This document shows, piece after piece, positions 46,226 through 56,276 of a stretch of DNA of 64,000 nucleotides. A program made the translations under genes and the position numbers. The notes under the pieces are model-generated. The model searched no databases and was not told the DNA's origin. It saw only the letters and a list, made by a program, of their open reading frames with translations. This DNA is from an uncultured Saprospiraceae bacterium (GTDB taxonomy: Bacteria; Bacteroidota; Bacteroidia; Chitinophagales; Saprospiraceae), in contig CAKZSH010000132.1 of the NCBI GenBank assembly GCA_937918905.1, forward strand, positions 1 through 64,000, in the 5' to 3' direction. Position 1 is the stretch's first letter. Each line of letters opens with the position of its first letter.

Positions 46226-46639
46226 TTAAGCCAAAGGCTTGTAAGCAACAGCTTTAATTTCAATTAACAAATTGGGATGTGGCAATTGATGTGCAGCAAC
46301 AGTTGTTCGGGTTGGGCCTGTGTGGTCAAAAAAAGTACCATAGACCTCATTATATCCTTTAAAATCTTTCATGTCCACCAAGAAAGTAGTGATGTCAATT
46401 ACATTGGATAAATCTGCTCCTTCGCTAAGAAGATATTCTTGAATATTTTCGATCACAGCTTTTGTTTGCTTTTGAATATCCAAGTGCCATTTTCCATTTC
46501 CATCTTGCTCAGCCCCCACATGAGTATTGTCAGGTCTGCGGCTGCTTGTTCCTGATATGTAAAGGAAATCCCCTACCCGTTTGATGTGTGGATAATTGCC
46601 AAGAGGTTTAGCTTTATCCGTTAAAACTTTTCCTTTCAT
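46226..46639 (-). CDS. RidA/YjgF-family protein (aminomuconate deaminase-like)
   Basis: [50 protein letters not shown]. Confidence 0.88.
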   Translation of the reverse strand: MKGKVLTDKAKPLGNYPHIKRVGDFLYISGTSSRRPDNTHVGAEQDGNGKWHLDIQKQTKAVIENIQEYLLSEGADLSNVIDITTFLVDMKDFKGYNEVYGTFFDHTGPTRTTVAAHQLPHPNLLIEIKAVAYKPLA

Positions 46640-46702
46640 AATTATGTTTTTTAAATAAATATTTTCTTTTCGCCATCACGTCTTTGCGAAATTTTTCTTC
46701 AA

Positions 46703-47563
46703 TCATCTTTTCCAAATCAACTCAGGAATGATTTGTTCTTCTCCAACAATTCCTGCTAATTTCAAATGATAAACAATACTTTTCACCATCTTATCACTCA
46801 CCCAACCATGAATGGCCCACTCGGTACTATGATACCATCTTTCTACATCATTCATTTTTTGTTTGTAACGATCACTTACCATTTTGATGGCATTTTCATC
46901 TTGCATAAATAAATCACAGCTATCATGAATAGTACGTAACAATCTAATTACATTATTGGGTTGCTCCTCTAAAATTTTGTCCGTTGCTGCCACTACAAAA
47001 CAAGACCAAGGTGTAACGTACTCTCCTAATCGTTTTAAAATTCCAGCATCCACGTAAGGTTTGGTTGTATATTTTTCCCAATAAAAAACATCTGAATCCA
47101 AATTCGTTAATGAAGTCAATGCTCCTTCTAAATTTTTAATTATTTTAAATTGATCAGTATTAATCTGTTGAGATTTACTATTTGCATCAACGATTGCCAT
47201 TAAATGTGAACCAGAACCCAAACGACTAATCGCATATTTTTTATCAAAAATTTCGTTGTAGGTTTCGATAGGATTTTTTACTCCTGTATGAACCCCCCAA
47301 GTCAATGGAGTGGTTACATAATTACTTATTATTTTACTTGGGTTCCCATTGATGATATCTGAAATAATACCCTCGGTCAAAACTATACATAAATCCACCT
47401 CATCATTCCGAAGCGCTTTAGTCATTTGTCCAGTCCCACCTTTAAACGTAGTCCATTCAATTTCGACACCTCTTTTTTGAAATTGATTTTGTTCATAGGC
47501 CAAATGAATGGGTAAATTAAAATGTTCGGGCACACCACCAATTCTTAATTTTACATTTTTCAT
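46703..47563 (-). CDS. NitT/TauT-like substrate-binding-fold protein without signal peptide
   Basis: KLRIGGVPEHFNLPIHLAYEQNQFQKRGVEIEW, GGTGQMTKALRNDEVDLCIVLTEG. Confidence 0.82.
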   Translation of the reverse strand: MKNVKLRIGGVPEHFNLPIHLAYEQNQFQKRGVEIEWTTFKGGTGQMTKALRNDEVDLCIVLTEGIISDIINGNPSKIISNYVTTPLTWGVHTGVKNPIETYNEIFDKKYAISRLGSGSHLMAIVDANSKSQQINTDQFKIIKNLEGALTSLTNLDSDVFYWEKYTTKPYVDAGILKRLGEYVTPWSCFVVAATDKILEEQPNNVIRLLRTIHDSCDLFMQDENAIKMVSDRYKQKMNDVERWYHSTEWAIHGWVSDKMVKSIVYHLKLAGIVGEEQIIPELIWKR

Positions 47564-47976
47564 ATCCTTTCTTAAATGTGATTTAATTTCAATCAATGCG
47601 AATGAAGGGTTGAAAAATCGTTTTACGTTGTACGTTTTTTTGAATGCTATTAATGCTTGTAACAAAATTCACCATCTGTAGCGTAAAACATTTTTTCATA
47701 TCCTTTAAAATGCAAATCTAAGGAAAATTAGATTATTCCTCCTGTCACCGCCTTTCCTATTTTACGCCAATTACCATGCAATCATAATTTATTTTGTTTA
47801 TTCTTTAACTACATTGAAACCAAGTGCTTTTCAATAAAAAATTAGAAATGCAAATCAAGGTTATAAAATAGCAATTTGCGTTAAACGATTACCCAACAAA
47901 AAATTAAATATTTGCAAAAATAAATATTTAAATAAATTACAATATATGGGAAATTAATATTAATTTTTCGCAATAT

Positions 47977-49092
47977 TTGAATCCAAAACAAAGCCGGTTT
48001 ATGCCAAATCAACAACACAAACCCAATTCCGATTTTATAAAAAATATTGAAGAGGCCATCAAAGAGCATGGCAATCTTGCCTGTCCTAATCCAGAGTGTA
48101 ACCACAAGCTGGTTTCCAAAAAAAGAATTAATGAAAAAGGAAACACTACTTTGGAATATCATTGCTTAAATCAATCTTGCCATTACCATAAAAAAAGGCA
48201 AATCCCAATTGGAATTGAAGCTACGATTGCACCTAAAGAAACTATTCCAGTTTTGAATAGAGTAACATATCCTAAAATATTTACTGTGGCTGGTTTTATT
48301 CTTTTAGGTATTTTATCCTACACGAGTTATCAACTCTACGCTATCAATAATTATATTGATAATGAAATGGTAGAACATAAGATAGAAAAACAGCAAAAAT
48401 TCAAAAATGTTTCTCCAACCGCACCTAAAGAAAAAGCTCGAACCAAATCAATTTCATATGATGCTTCCAGGGAAACTACGGATGACTTCCCCATTGATAT
48501 TTTAGAATTTACTCAACAAACTCAAACATGGATAGATTCTAAAAATTTTGAACAAGGAAAGAAAAATCTTCAGAAACTTATCACCAATGAAAATTATAAA
48601 GCTGCTCTTCTTGACGAAGGTTTTACAAAGGAATGCAATCAATTAATAAATTTGATTGCTGACTCCTATGATAAGTCTGGCTCAGCTTTCACATTACATC
48701 TTTTACAAAACAAAAAGGATTTTGCTCTTCTACAAGAGTTTATCAAAATATTTGATCAAGATCAAAAATTAAAAAATGTTCTTTTAGGAAAAGCATATCT
48801 TAACTTTCCAAATTTTTTATCTGAATCTATTTCAATTGGTGATCGAAAAAAAATGCAGTTGCTTGGTTTGAAGTTTTATTTGAAAGCACTAAAGGAAGGT
48901 CGAAATAAAAGTTATGAAAAAAGTGCTATCAATGCGGTAAATGAAATAGCAAAGGCTTATAGAATTTTTAAACACAATCCTAAAAAGCCTAGAAATTTTT
49001 TACCTATCGAAAAATTATTGAAACAAGGAAAAAGAGATATGATTCAATATCGAATTGAATATGTAGAAAGTATTTTGAATCGGATTTCTTAA
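47977..49092 (+). CDS. hypothetical protein with zinc ribbon and one TM segment
   Basis: CPNPECNHKL...YHCLNQSCHYH; IFTVAGFILLGILSYTSYQLYA. Confidence 0.6.
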   Translation: MNPKQSRFMPNQQHKPNSDFIKNIEEAIKEHGNLACPNPECNHKLVSKKRINEKGNTTLEYHCLNQSCHYHKKRQIPIGIEATIAPKETIPVLNRVTYPKIFTVAGFILLGILSYTSYQLYAINNYIDNEMVEHKIEKQQKFKNVSPTAPKEKARTKSISYDASRETTDDFPIDILEFTQQTQTWIDSKNFEQGKKNLQKLITNENYKAALLDEGFTKECNQLINLIADSYDKSGSAFTLHLLQNKKDFALLQEFIKIFDQDQKLKNVLLGKAYLNFPNFLSESISIGDRKKMQLLGLKFYLKALKEGRNKSYEKSAINAVNEIAKAYRIFKHNPKKPRNFLPIEKLLKQGKRDMIQYRIEYVESILNRIS

Positions 49093-49111
49093 AATGATCA
49101 ATTCACGTTGG

Positions 49112-49207
49112 TTTCGAAAAATGCTAAGATGGGAATCATTAATCCTCTTCCGTCCATCTCACCATTTTTCGAAATCCTGAATCCTTAATTTTGAATCATT
49201 AATCCTC
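49112..49207. repeat. hairpin plus direct repeat, reaching into the 3' end of the DAO gene
   Basis: TTTCGAAAAATGCTAAGATGG against CCATCTCACCATTTTTCGAAA; GAATCATTAATCCTC at 49133 and 49193. Confidence 0.8.
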
Positions 49208-50275
49208 CTTCTCCCATCTTGCAATGTCAGCTTCCTTATCCAAAGCTTTCCCTTCTAACAAAAATTCTACAAATTGATTTACAAAATATGGAGCCAAGGA
49301 TGCTCCCTTAGTTCCCATTCCATTTACGATTCCTAACAATGTATTTTCGGGATGTAATCCTACCAATGGGCGACGGTCAAAAGTAGTAGGTCGAATAGCA
49401 GCTTGGTGGTCAACAATTTCAAATGGAATGGTCAACACTTTCTTTAATTTATGTATCAAAAGTTGTTTGGCTTCCTCAGTTGGTAGATCATCAGGACTGT
49501 CCCAATCATAGGTTGAACCAATCCAATATAAATCATTTTGAAGTGGTACTACAAATAGTTTATGCTTTAAAATTTTATCAAAATTTGCATTTGGAATTTT
49601 TACTAACAATACTTCTCCTTTAGCTACTTCAAAAGGTAATTTCCCAAACCACGGATTGTTGCGACCTTGCTGTCCTTCACAAAAAATGATTTTCTTCGCC
49701 TTTATTTTTTTATAAAAAACCTGTTCTTTTTCAAACCTAACTAACTGATAGTCAAATTTTTCTACATCTAAAATTTTATCATTTAAAAATAAGGTCTTTG
49801 TAGTATCCAATAATAAAGGCATATCTACTTGACTTGAATATTGAATTTCGCCTACTCCTTCTCCCTCATTTATTTTCCTTGAAAAACTTCCTAAACCCTT
49901 ATTTTCTAAAACATATTTTGCAACAGTTTGATCTCCAGTTTTTTCCAACCATTTGTTCTCATCCTTAATAGAAAAAAGTATTCGAATTACATTTCTTTCA
50001 TAGTAAATTTTAATTCCCAAACGTGTTTCTAATTCTTTGTAAGTTCTTTTTGCAAAAGGAATCAAATCATCAATCAACCAACTTTTGACTACTCGCCTAC
50101 CTGTAACTGGATTGATGATTCCTGCTGCAACTTTAGACGAGGCATGCTGATGATGATTGTCAAATACATGAATCGTTTTTCCTTTTTGAAGCAAAGCATG
50201 AGCAAGGAGAGACCCCGTAAGTCCTTGCCCCACTATGATAAAATCTACTCCTTGGTATGTTGGAGTTTTATTCAT
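49199..50275 (-). CDS. FAD-dependent oxidoreductase (DAO family)
   Basis: DFIIVGQGLTGSLLAHALLQKGKTIHVFD, AGIINPVTGRR, IRPTTFDRRPLVGLHP. Confidence 0.9.
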   Translation of the reverse strand: MNKTPTYQGVDFIIVGQGLTGSLLAHALLQKGKTIHVFDNHHQHASSKVAAGIINPVTGRRVVKSWLIDDLIPFAKRTYKELETRLGIKIYYERNVIRILFSIKDENKWLEKTGDQTVAKYVLENKGLGSFSRKINEGEGVGEIQYSSQVDMPLLLDTTKTLFLNDKILDVEKFDYQLVRFEKEQVFYKKIKAKKIIFCEGQQGRNNPWFGKLPFEVAKGEVLLVKIPNANFDKILKHKLFVVPLQNDLYWIGSTYDWDSPDDLPTEEAKQLLIHKLKKVLTIPFEIVDHQAAIRPTTFDRRPLVGLHPENTLLGIVNGMGTKGASLAPYFVNQFVEFLLEGKALDKEADIARWEKED

Positions 50276-50285
50276 AACAATAATT

Positions 50286-50642
50286 TTACAAATTTTCTAA
50301 AAACTCCCGATCCGCCTTTTTTAACTTTTTAACCACGAGGTCATAGGACTGATCTATTAATTCACATAGAAATTTTGTTTCCAAGCCATTTTCAAAGAAA
50401 ACAGTATTCCAATGTTTTTTACTCATGTGATAACCTGCGATGATGTCTCCATATTCTTCTCGCAATTCTACGGCATAATCAGGATCACATTTTAAATTAA
50501 CTTGAAATTCTTCTCGCTGCAATCCAGTCAACGCAAACATTTTTCCCATCACCTTAAACACTAAAGTATTTTCATCAAAAGGAAATGTTTCTTCTACTCC
50601 TTTTTTATTGAGACAATAATTTCTAAATTCTTCTATATTCAT
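50286..50642 (-). CDS. MmcQ/YjbR family DNA-binding protein
   Basis: CLNKKGVEETFPFDENTLVFKVMGKMFAL, GYHMSKKHWNTV. Confidence 0.92.
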   Translation of the reverse strand: MNIEEFRNYCLNKKGVEETFPFDENTLVFKVMGKMFALTGLQREEFQVNLKCDPDYAVELREEYGDIIAGYHMSKKHWNTVFFENGLETKFLCELIDQSYDLVVKKLKKADREFLENL

Positions 50643-50815
50643 ATTTGGTATGAGCGATGATTATTGGATTATTTCGGAAATAAGTTCTTGTCCATAGTAA
50701 TCTAATAACAATTAAAATTCATTTTGCCCTCAAAATTAAAAACTTATGAACAAATAAAGACTTGAATCATTATATTGTTGTCGATTTTGAGTTTTATAAA
50801 ACTACCTAACTGCTC

Positions 50816-51451
50816 ATGGCTAAACTTCAGAAAAAAACACATGATCCTAATGAATATCATTCGTTACGATTTCATCCATATAACATTTCATTGACTTTAA
50901 GTCTTTTTAGTATTACTGCATTGTTTTTAGCATTTTCAGCAGCATTTGTTTACACTCGAGTGCAGTTTCCAGAAATTCCTCCTATCAAATTATCTCCTAT
51001 TTTTTTCGTGAACACCGTGTTATTAGTAGCGAGTAGTTGGTCTATCAACTGGGCCAACAAAGCTTACTTGGCTGACGATACTGAAGATTATCAACGTGCA
51101 TTAAAAGTAACCATTACATTTACCATTATGTTTATGTTTGGGCAGTTCATTGGATGGAATGATTTGAGTAGTCAATTAGATACTCAATTTCTAGCTTCCA
51201 ATCTTTCTTCCTATTTGTATTTGATTTCAGGATTGCACTTTGCGCATTTATTGGCGGGACTTCCTTTTTTAATATTATTTTACTACACCGCAAAAAAACG
51301 AATGAAAGAGCCCGTTAGCGTTTTGGTATATTTCTCAGACCCTGAAAAGCAACTAAAACTAAAATTACTGACAACGTATTGGCATTATTTAGATATACTT
51401 TGGATATATTTGATTATCTTCTTTTTGATAAATAGTTTTATCAAATTTTGA
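50816..51451 (+). CDS. heme-copper oxidase subunit III family protein
   Basis: five-TM pattern, FIGWNDLSSQL, ISGLHFAHLLAGLPFL, YWHYLDILWIYLIIFF. Confidence 0.88.
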   Translation: MAKLQKKTHDPNEYHSLRFHPYNISLTLSLFSITALFLAFSAAFVYTRVQFPEIPPIKLSPIFFVNTVLLVASSWSINWANKAYLADDTEDYQRALKVTITFTIMFMFGQFIGWNDLSSQLDTQFLASNLSSYLYLISGLHFAHLLAGLPFLILFYYTAKKRMKEPVSVLVYFSDPEKQLKLKLLTTYWHYLDILWIYLIIFFLINSFIKF

Positions 51452-51469
51452 ATTAATACTTGACGTTCT

Positions 51470-51511
51470 TTGACAAATTCCGTGGTCAGTTAAAAACACG
51501 GAATTTGTCAA
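51470..51511. terminator. 15-bp-arm hairpin after oxidase subunit gene
   Basis: TTGACAAATTCCGTG ... CACGGAATTTGTCAA. Confidence 0.65.
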
Positions 51512-51538
51512 AAAACTATACTTGATTATTCCATTGTT

Positions 51539-53479
51539 ATGAAAATATTAAACTTACCTCTTACAATTACTTTTTTATTTCTTCCACTTTTAATCTTTTC
51601 TCAAAAGAACCCTATCAAATACAGTAAACTTTCGAATCAAGAAAAGACAATTGAAAAATCTGACTTGGATCCTGATGCAAATGCAATCATTCTTTGTGAT
51701 TTTGGGGAGATCAATTTTGAAGGCATTAATGTCATCATCACTCGTCATGTTCGAATCAAAATTTTAAATAAAAACGGACTTGAAGAAGCCAATATTGAGA
51801 TTCCTTTTTTTGCAAAAGGTAAGACAGAACGGATCACTAAAATTAAAGCTCAAACACTTAATGTAAATGACCAAGGTAAGATTGAAAAAACTAAAGTTGC
51901 CAAATCAGATATTTACACATTAGACATCAACGAGAATTGGAAAACTAAGCGATTTGCATTTCCTAATGTAAAACCGGGATCAATTATCGAATATGTTTTT
52001 TCTAAAACTTCGAAAGATGCAGTCTCCTTGGAAGAGTGGAGTTTCCAAAATGAATTACCTACGCTCAAAAGTCATTTGAATGTTTTGATTAGTCAAGGAC
52101 TCGATTATAAAATTGTTTACAATGGCACACGTATCATGAATAAATATGGTAACGAAAGTAGAAATTCATGGGTTTTAGAAAATCTTCCTCCTTTGGAGGA
52201 AGAAAGTTTTTGTCCTAATATTGAAGATTATAAAGAGTCCATTCGATTTCAATTAGCATCTTATACTCGTCGTTCTAAAATGCAAGGTGGTGGATTAGAA
52301 ACCGTGAAACTAATGACAACTTGGGAACAACTTGCTAAAGATATTTTAAATCATAAAGATTATGTAGGTGTTTTAAAACAGAAAAAAAATCCTGCAAAGA
52401 TTTTGAAAAAAATCATTTCTGAAGAGGACTCAGATCTTGAAAAGGTAAAAAAAATATATGCTCATGTTCAAGATAGGTTAAGCTGGGATGGGAAATATCG
52501 TTTGTTTCCCGATCAAAATTTTACGGAAATTTTTACTAGTGAAAAAGGTTCTAGTTGCGAAATTAATTTGGGATTAGTTCGACTTTTAAAAAGTGCTGGT
52601 CTTGATGCTAACCCATTGATTATCAGTACAAAAAATCATGGATTAGTTACTAAAGTTTATCCATTGTACACTCAATTTAATCATGTTTTGGCTCAAGTGA
52701 AAATTGGAGATAAAGATATTTTAATGGATGCAATCAGTTCATTTCGCCCCTACAACTTATTGTCCCAATCAGACCTCAATTCTAATGGGTATCTCTTGAG
52801 TAAAATAGAACCAAGGTGGGTAAAAATCCAACTTCCTAAAAAAACAAAAACTATTGTTGTTTCTAATTTAAAGTTTTTAGAAGAGGAGATGCAATACAAA
52901 ACTTCGTTTGCTTTCTTCGAACATGACGCTGTTGAATATCGAGAATTTTATCATGAGAAAAAGGGAGACAAAAGTTTTGTAACGGATCATTTGATAAATA
53001 GTACCAATGAAGATTTGGTTCTGGATAGTTTCTCTGTCAAAAATGCTTTTGATTTGGAAAAACCATTTTCGGTAATTTGTTATTTTAAAATTCCTCTTGA
53101 AGAAGGACTAGAAACTAATTATATTTATATCGATCCTTTGATCAAAAAACATTTTACAAAAAATCCTTTTTCCAAACCAAATCGATATTTACCAGTTGAT
53201 TTTATATCACCTTCTTCTGAAAGATTTATTCTTAATCTTCATTTACCTGACAATTATGTTTTGGCAGAAGAACCTATAAGTACACGGCTTTCAACTCAAA
53301 GTCAAAAGAGTAATTATGATTATTTATTTATAAAAGTAAATAGTCGTCAAATTCAACTTTCAAGTGAATTAATAATTAAGAATCCTTTGATCTTACCAAA
53401 TGAATATGGTGATTTACGGGAGCTGTTTAATCAAATGATGGGACTCCAATCTACACAACTGGTTTTAAAAAGAAAGTAA
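51539..53479 (+). CDS. DUF3857/transglutaminase-like domain protein
   Basis: signal peptide; RFAFPNVKPGSIIEYVFSKTS; GSSCEINLGLVRLLKSAGLDANPLIISTKNHG. Confidence 0.88.
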   Translation: MKILNLPLTITFLFLPLLIFSQKNPIKYSKLSNQEKTIEKSDLDPDANAIILCDFGEINFEGINVIITRHVRIKILNKNGLEEANIEIPFFAKGKTERITKIKAQTLNVNDQGKIEKTKVAKSDIYTLDINENWKTKRFAFPNVKPGSIIEYVFSKTSKDAVSLEEWSFQNELPTLKSHLNVLISQGLDYKIVYNGTRIMNKYGNESRNSWVLENLPPLEEESFCPNIEDYKESIRFQLASYTRRSKMQGGGLETVKLMTTWEQLAKDILNHKDYVGVLKQKKNPAKILKKIISEEDSDLEKVKKIYAHVQDRLSWDGKYRLFPDQNFTEIFTSEKGSSCEINLGLVRLLKSAGLDANPLIISTKNHGLVTKVYPLYTQFNHVLAQVKIGDKDILMDAISSFRPYNLLSQSDLNSNGYLLSKIEPRWVKIQLPKKTKTIVVSNLKFLEEEMQYKTSFAFFEHDAVEYREFYHEKKGDKSFVTDHLINSTNEDLVLDSFSVKNAFDLEKPFSVICYFKIPLEEGLETNYIYIDPLIKKHFTKNPFSKPNRYLPVDFISPSSERFILNLHLPDNYVLAEEPISTRLSTQSQKSNYDYLFIKVNSRQIQLSSELIIKNPLILPNEYGDLRELFNQMMGLQSTQLVLKRK

Positions 53480-53493
53480 CCGCCGAATATTCC

Positions 53494-53970
53494 ATGATGA
53501 CAAGTAAAACACAAATCATACAGATTTTTACAGATGGAAGTTGTCATACTCAAAAACGAGTAGGTGGATGGGCTGCAATTCTATTTTTTGAAAATCAACA
53601 AATAGAAATTAAAGGTCATGTTTATGATACGACTCACAATGCTATGGAAATTTTAGCAGTATTAAAAGCTTTGGATTATTTGGAAAAAAATGAAATCGGT
53701 TTTTCTAAAATCGAAATTATTTCTGACAGTCAATATGTGGTAAGAATTATCGAAAGAAAGGAAAAACTTCAGCTTGCGAATTTTTTAACCAAAAAAAACA
53801 CCCCCATTCGAAATGTTGATTTGGTAAAAAAATTAATTTCAAAAATAGAAACGATGCCTTTAGCTTTTTTTAAAATTAAAGCCCATCAAAAGAAAACTAA
53901 AAAAATAAATTACAATCGAGTTGTCGATAAATTGGCTAGAGAAGAGGTTAGGAAAATAATTCTTCAATAA
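53494..53970 (+). CDS. ribonuclease H-like protein
   Basis: IFTDGS, AMEILAVLKAL, ISDSQYVV, VDKLAREE. Confidence 0.88.
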   Translation: MMTSKTQIIQIFTDGSCHTQKRVGGWAAILFFENQQIEIKGHVYDTTHNAMEILAVLKALDYLEKNEIGFSKIEIISDSQYVVRIIERKEKLQLANFLTKKNTPIRNVDLVKKLISKIETMPLAFFKIKAHQKKTKKINYNRVVDKLAREEVRKIILQ

Positions 53971-53985
53971 AATGAAGAAGAGGGG

Positions 53986-54022
53986 GAATTAGGGAAAAAG
54001 GGAATACTGATTTACGATTTGT
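53986..54022. repeat. direct copy of the arm of the 55033-55225 hairpin
   Basis: GAATTAGGGAAAAAGGGAATACTGATTTACGATTTG vs GAATTAGGGAAAAAGGGAAGACGGATTTACGATTTG. Confidence 0.85.
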
Positions 54023-54314
54023 TCCGCAAGTTGTTTTGCATAGGTCTCCATTGTCTCCCCTTGGTTTGGAATTTTGACTACTAAAAATTTATATCGAGGG
54101 ATTAGAAAATAAAATATTGTAAATTACACAAATTATTATTTTGCAAAAATCAATTTTCACAATCATTCCTTTCCTTTTTTAAAGTCGGTGAAATTTTATT
54201 GTTAAAAATTTTCATTTTAAAGTACCCAAACCTAGATTTCTGCGTATAAAAGAATGTATAGTTTATTAAAACTTACCATACAAAAACTTTTTTAATCATT
54301 AAAACTATAAAAGA

Positions 54315-54929
54315 ATGTTAGACAAAATTATGGAATCTATGGGCGGAGGTATTGCTGAGCAAATTGCTGGAAAAGCAGGAATCTCCGCTGACCAAGCAAA
54401 AGAAATGTTACCATTAGCTCAAGAAAGTTTACAAGAAGGTGTAATGGAACAAGTTACTGGTGGAAATGTAAGTGGATTGTTAGGAATGTTTCAAAGTGCT
54501 ACAGGTGGTGGCGGTGGATTGATGAGCAACGGTATCTTTGGAGGAATCAAAGCAATGTTTATGAAAAAAATTATGACGAATATGGGATTACCTGAATCAG
54601 TTGCTGGATTGGCTGCTGGAACTGGTTTGAGTAGCATGATTGGAGGTTTAGCTGGAAAAATGCAAGCTGATGGTGATACTGATGAAGTTGATGCTGGAAG
54701 TTTAATGAATGTTTTAGGCGTAGGTGGAGATGCTGGTGGAATGTTAGGAAAAGCTGCTGGAATGTTAGGTGGATTGACTGGAGGTGCTGGCGATGCTGCT
54801 GGTGGAATGATGGACAAAGCTGCTGATTTATTAGGAGGTGCAACTGGTGGTGCTGCTGATGCAGGAGAAGGTGCCATTGATAAAGCAAAAGATTTGCTTG
54901 GAGGTATCGGCGGAATGTTTGGAAAATAA
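54315..54929 (+). CDS. Gly/Ala/Met-rich protein with C-terminal DKAxDLLGG repeats
   Basis: GGMMDKAADLLGGATGGAADAGEGAIDKAKDLLGGIGGMFGK. Confidence 0.75.
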   Translation: MLDKIMESMGGGIAEQIAGKAGISADQAKEMLPLAQESLQEGVMEQVTGGNVSGLLGMFQSATGGGGGLMSNGIFGGIKAMFMKKIMTNMGLPESVAGLAAGTGLSSMIGGLAGKMQADGDTDEVDAGSLMNVLGVGGDAGGMLGKAAGMLGGLTGGAGDAAGGMMDKAADLLGGATGGAADAGEGAIDKAKDLLGGIGGMFGK

Positions 54930-54977
54930 TTTATTATGATTCAAATAGCACAGTAAATTTTTACTGATGCAATAGTT

Positions 54978-55009
54978 ATCCCGAATTTTCATCTTTGAAA
55001 GTTCGGGAT
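54978..55009 (+). terminator. terminator of the Gly-rich protein gene
   Basis: ATCCCGAATTTTCATCTTTGAAAGTTCGGGAT then TTCTGTTTTTG. Confidence 0.75.
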
Positions 55010-55032
55010 TTCTGTTTTTGAAGATTATTGTT

Positions 55033-55225
55033 GAATTAGGGAAAAAGGGAAGACGGATTTACGATTTGAGAAGTTTTGTCGAAATTCGGTGATTCTAACT
55101 TTCACGAGGGTGTTCAAAAAAATGTATCAATAGTATTTTGCTCTTTGACCGACGGAGGGGGTGTTTTTACCAATACTCGGTAAAACTTCTCAAATCGTAA
55201 ATCCATCTTCCCTTTTTCCCTACTT
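55033..55225. repeat. 45-bp-arm inverted repeat in convergent gap
   Basis: GAATTAGGGAAAAAGGGAAGACGGATTTACGATTTGAGAAGTTTT (55033-55077) against AAAACTTCTCAAATCGTAAATCCATCTTCCCTTTTTCCCTACTTC (55181-55225). Confidence 0.92.
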
Positions 55226-55236
55226 CAAAATCAGCT

Positions 55237-56247
55237 CTATTTTTTATGTTGAGCAATATATCGCATACACAAATCAATAGTAGCTTCGATCCCTTTTTTA
55301 TGTGCTCGTTCCACTCCATGCGAGGCAGAAACTCCAGGGCCAATTAAACCAACTCTAAAATCATTACCAGCTCGTAAAGCTGCGGAGCCATCAGAACCAT
55401 AAAATGGATAAACATCAACAGCATGAGGAATTTTATGCTTTCTAGCCAATTGAACTAACGATTTTCTTATCTCAAAATCATAGGGCCCTGTTGAGTCCTT
55501 TGCACAAATTGAACAAGCAGTTTCTTTACCTTCACACCCCTGCCCCACTACTCCCATATCAATTACTAACAATTCTTTTACATTTTCGGAATAACCAACT
55601 GTACCACCATGTCCAACTTCTTCATAATTGGAAAAAAACAACTCAACTGGAGCAGTTTTCTTTTTATCTTTCATTTGTTTGGCAATTTCAAAAAGGACAA
55701 AACAGCCAGCCTTGTTGTCCATATATCTTGACTTGATAAAACCACTTTTAGTCTCTTCATAATTGGTTTCAAAGCAAATAAAATCTCCAACTTGAATTCC
55801 TAATTGCTCGGTATCTTCTTTGGATTCAACTATTTCATCCAATCGGATATGCATATTATAAAGGCTCCGTTGTTTGGAATTTAAATCTTTATTGACATGA
55901 GAAGCAGGATTATCCAGTAATAATGTTCCTGTGTAGGTTTTACCTTCCATTGTTTTAATTCGACAATAAGCACCTTCGTAACCATTCAATTGAATGCCAC
56001 CTACTTTTGAAAAACGTAAATTTCCATCTGGCAAAATATTAGAAACCACTCCTCCAAGCGTATCTACATGAGCCGCTATGGCAAGTGTTGGATTTTTTCC
56101 TAAAGCACATTTTACAGCACCTTTATTTGTTCGTTCAGGATTCCATCCATAGCTTTTCAATAAATCAAAAATATATTGACTCGCTTCTTCAGTATATCCA
56201 GATGGTGAATCAATTGCTACTAATTTTTGTAAAGTTGAGTAATTCAT
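55237..56247 (-). CDS. M42-family glutamyl aminopeptidase/cellulase-like metallopeptidase
   Basis: AIAAHVDTLGGVV, MDNKAGCFVLFEIA, FSNYEEVGHGGTVG, SHGVERAHKKGIEAT. Confidence 0.88.
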   Translation of the reverse strand: MNYSTLQKLVAIDSPSGYTEEASQYIFDLLKSYGWNPERTNKGAVKCALGKNPTLAIAAHVDTLGGVVSNILPDGNLRFSKVGGIQLNGYEGAYCRIKTMEGKTYTGTLLLDNPASHVNKDLNSKQRSLYNMHIRLDEIVESKEDTEQLGIQVGDFICFETNYEETKSGFIKSRYMDNKAGCFVLFEIAKQMKDKKKTAPVELFFSNYEEVGHGGTVGYSENVKELLVIDMGVVGQGCEGKETACSICAKDSTGPYDFEIRKSLVQLARKHKIPHAVDVYPFYGSDGSAALRAGNDFRVGLIGPGVSASHGVERAHKKGIEATIDLCMRYIAQHKK

Positions 56248-56276
56248 TTCTAAGTTTTTTGATTAAGGCGTTTTTT

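Noticed and set aside
54491-54877. Antisense proline-rich ORFs (54491-54877 and 54571-54888)
   Set aside because: They are the antisense reading of the Gly-rich CDS; Pro/His-rich composition is a composition artefact.
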